Positions 15,588-17,310 of a DNA stretch of 17,310 nt are shown here, one piece after another. A model generated the notes under the pieces. It had not been told where the DNA came from. It did not search any database and saw nothing but the letters and a program-made list of their open reading frames with translations. The DNA lies in assembly GCA_902984215.1 (NCBI GenBank), contig CADWAF010002586.1, positions 1-17,310 on the forward strand, in the 5' to 3' direction. This DNA comes from Willaertia magna (Eukaryota; Heterolobosea; Eutetramitea; Acrasida; Naegleriidae). Numbering within the stretch: position 1 is the first letter of the stretch; every line of letters starts with the position of its first letter. A program made the position numbers and the translations under genes.

Positions 15588-17310
15588 CCAATAATTGTTT
15601 TTTTAAGGTTTCAGCTTGTTTGTAGATGTTTGCTTTTGTGTTGTCAACGGGAGATGAAAACAAACTTGCTAAAAGCCTAGATGATGGCGAACGCATTGAA
15701 GGAGATGTCAAACCACTTGGACTAAATGGATTAAAGCTCAAGGAGGATACATCCCTTTCTGGTGTTGAAGGCAGCTTGTCTGGTGATTTGAATGTATCTA
15801 AATGTTTATCAGTCGAATTATTAATCTTTGCGTTGATTGCAGCAAAGTTAGTAATGCCTGGAACCAAGAAAGTAGTAGACGAAGAAGATGATGAACTAGG
15901 AGGAGTGCTCTGTATTTGAGAATCATGGGTAAGTGGTGTTTGAGGAGAAGTAAAAGAGGTATTTGTTGGTCCTTCATCAAATTGTAATCCTCTTTTAGTG
16001 GAATTCTTACCTCTAGAAATGAGACGTTGTTGTTGAGGGGTTGAGGGACTTGGAAGGAAGAAAGTGGAAGGGGATCCAATATCTATTGGGGATGCTTTCT
16101 TCTTTGGTGTTGTCTCATTTACATTCAAATTCTTTTCGTTTTCTCTTCTTCTTTTTCTTAAAATTGAAGGCGAAAATTTTGTAGGTGAAGCAAATAATCT
16201 ACTGGGTGACATAAATGATTGTCTTTCAGGACTGAAGAAGTTCTCCACCTTACAATTTCTTGGAGGAGATTTAAATAGTTCATCAAAATTCATTGAATCG
16301 TCCAAGCTTTTTGGTTCAGGTTTACGAGGAGATTGGAATGATAAATCAGAGTTTTCAAAATGCAAGTTATTAGGGTAACAATCTGTTCCCATTTCTTGGT
16401 TATATGCCTCTGTTACTGGCGGTATATTTTCTATTCCAGCACTGGTTGGTGGGTGTAACTCTATAAACAACGATTCATTAAAAACTGGTTGTGGAATACT
16501 CTCTGATGCAAGAGAAGGAGCTATGGATAGGGTTGGAATAATTGGAGTAGGAGGAGTAAGGGAGACAGAACCACTTTGGGATGTAGCGATCTTTTCTTCA
16601 TCAGTTTTCTTTGACTTCCTTCTTGTATACTTTCTCTTTCCCTTAGTTGTAGTACTTGTAGATTGACCTGACATAGTAGATGCTGTTGTACTGTTTGTGG
16701 CACTAGAAGCAAATGATGTTGTACTCATATTACTTGCCTCAGATATTGTGTCAATACTCGAAGCCAAAGCCTCCATTTCTTTCTTCTTTTTAGCTGCTCT
16801 TCCTCTTGGTTTAGAAGGAGGTAAGCCTTCTTTTTCTCTTCTTTCTCTATCCATCTTTCTTCTCATAGTAGAATTCCAATGGTTCTTAATTGCATTGTCA
16901 GTACGTCCAGGTAATAATTTTGCTATTTGAGCCCACTTATTTCCTAGTCTTTCATGAGCTTCCATTATGATTCTATCTTCTTCCTCTGTCCAAGGCCCTT
17001 TATTAATATCTGGATTTAAATGGTTATGCCATCTTTCTCTGCATTGCTTTCCAATTCTACCTGGCAACTGTTGAGCAATTAAAGACCATTTCTTTGCTCC
17101 ATATTTCTTTACTAATTCCACCACTTTTTGATCTTCTTCTGCTGTCCAGGGACCCTTAACTACTTCGGGATTAAGAACTTTCTGCCAACGATGTAAACAT
17201 TGTACATCTGTTCTATCTGGAAAGTTTTCCGCAATTTTCTTCCAATTCTTTCCTCTATAATGTAGTACTGCTGCTTTTAGCACTCTATCCTCCTCTGGTG
17301 TCCATGCTTT
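15583..17310 (-). CDS. 3R-MYB transcription factor (partial, N-terminus beyond the window)
   Basis: The frame is open to the window edge, giving 575 residues and no start codon inside the window. Three MYB repeats occur in order: R1 at 1-~48 (Trp 3, 23, 42), R2 at ~52-100 (Trp 55, 75, 94) and R3 at ~104-152 (Trp 107, 126, 145), so all nine structural tryptophans are present. The recognition helices ([43 protein letters not shown]) are nearly identical to those of animal MYB and plant 3R-MYB, which predicts binding to the AACNG core used by M-phase and other cell-cycle promoters. A basic [11 protein letters not shown] stretch near 167-177 may be a nuclear localisation signal. The remainder is Ser/Thr/Pro-rich, with more than a dozen SP or TP sites, some followed by Arg or Lys (SPPR, SPTK, TPKKK), fitting CDK-type phosphorylation as in known 3R-MYBs. 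The upstream part, and any intron there, cannot be seen. Confidence 0.93.
   Translation of the reverse strand, partial: KAWTPEEDRVLKAAVLHYRGKNWKKIAENFPDRTDVQCLHRWQKVLNPEVVKGPWTAEEDQKVVELVKKYGAKKWSLIAQQLPGRIGKQCRERWHNHLNPDINKGPWTEEEDRIIMEAHERLGNKWAQIAKLLPGRTDNAIKNHWNSTMRRKMDRERREKEGLPPSKPRGRAAKKKKEMEALASSIDTISEASNMSTTSFASSATNSTTASTMSGQSTSTTTKGKRKYTRRKSKKTDEEKIATSQSGSVSLTPPTPIIPTLSIAPSLASESIPQPVFNESLFIELHPPTSAGIENIPPVTEAYNQEMGTDCYPNNLHFENSDLSFQSPRKPEPKSLDDSMNFDELFKSPPRNCKVENFFSPERQSFMSPSRLFASPTKFSPSILRKRRRENEKNLNVNETTPKKKASPIDIGSPSTFFLPSPSTPQQQRLISRGKNSTKRGLQFDEGPTNTSFTSPQTPLTHDSQIQSTPPSSSSSSSTTFLVPGITNFAAINAKINNSTDKHLDTFKSPDKLPSTPERDVSSLSFNPFSPSGLTSPSMRSPSSRLLASLFSSPVDNTKANIYKQAETLKKQLLE

Noticed and set aside
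15798..16079. Alternative minus-strand frame of 93 codons in the MYB tail
   Set aside because: It is out of frame with a clear MYB coding region and begins with no known domain.
1..17310. Transposon, CRISPR array, virus-derived gene or prokaryotic operon
   Set aside because: No transposase, reverse transcriptase, integrase, terminal repeats, regular spacer array or Shine-Dalgarno-led gene series was seen; the genes are typically eukaryotic.

Overview
This is a gene-dense, AT-rich stretch of eukaryotic nuclear DNA. TAA, TAG and TGA all act as stops, and the genes have a clear protistan character. I infer a free-living amoeboid or flagellate protist, most likely a heterolobosean related to Naegleria. 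The reasons are a CAMSAP/Patronin-family protein with both CH and CKK domains (a CKK domain is known from Naegleria gruberi but the family is otherwise mainly animal), an RWP-RK protein, a beta-helix receptor with a TKL-type kinase, very few and very short introns, and short gaps between genes. A dictyostelid-like amoeba is the main alternative. The organism assignment is an inference; no rRNA or mitochondrial marker is present.

Layout, left to right: (1) 1-741 is extremely A+T-rich non-coding DNA with an ATT microsatellite and, at its right end, the probable poly(A) signal of the first gene. (2) 742-4428, minus: a CAMSAP/Patronin-like microtubule minus-end protein that looks like two ORFs but is one gene with a single ~42-48 nt intron. 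(3) 4484-6157, minus: box C/D snoRNP core protein NOP56, only 55 bp upstream of the CAMSAP start codon. (4) 6392-7183, minus: a small protein with a divergent RWP-RK DNA-binding motif. (5) 7642-8571, minus: a probable mitochondrial two-helix membrane protein resembling the TMEM186/TMEM70/TMEM223 family. (6) 8716-9756, minus: a mitochondrial carrier (SLC25) protein. (7) 9952-10278 (or 10329), minus: a small basic protein I do not recognise. (8) 10382-14665, plus: a large single-pass receptor with a secreted beta-helix ectodomain and a cytoplasmic TKL-like kinase, transcribed divergently from gene 7 across a gap of 52-103 bp that holds a perfect E2F-type motif. (9) 14806-15540, plus: a SHOCT-like, coiled-coil protein ending in a prenylation (CAAX) box. 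(10) 15583-17310, minus: a three-repeat MYB (3R-MYB) transcription factor, cut off at its N-terminus by the window edge and convergent with gene 9 across 42 bp.

The genes do not form a pathway: they are ordinary neighbours in a compact eukaryotic genome. Recurrent compaction features are stop codons placed inside AATAAA (NOP56, MYB) or directly before it (RWP-RK), A-rich runs before start codons, and very short shared promoters. The most notable items are the full-length CAMSAP homologue hidden by an unspliced intron, the receptor kinase with two large insertions in its C-lobe, the altered RWP-RK motif, the SHOCT/coiled-coil/CAAX protein, and an 11-bp perfect hairpin built over the stop codon of the small basic gene.
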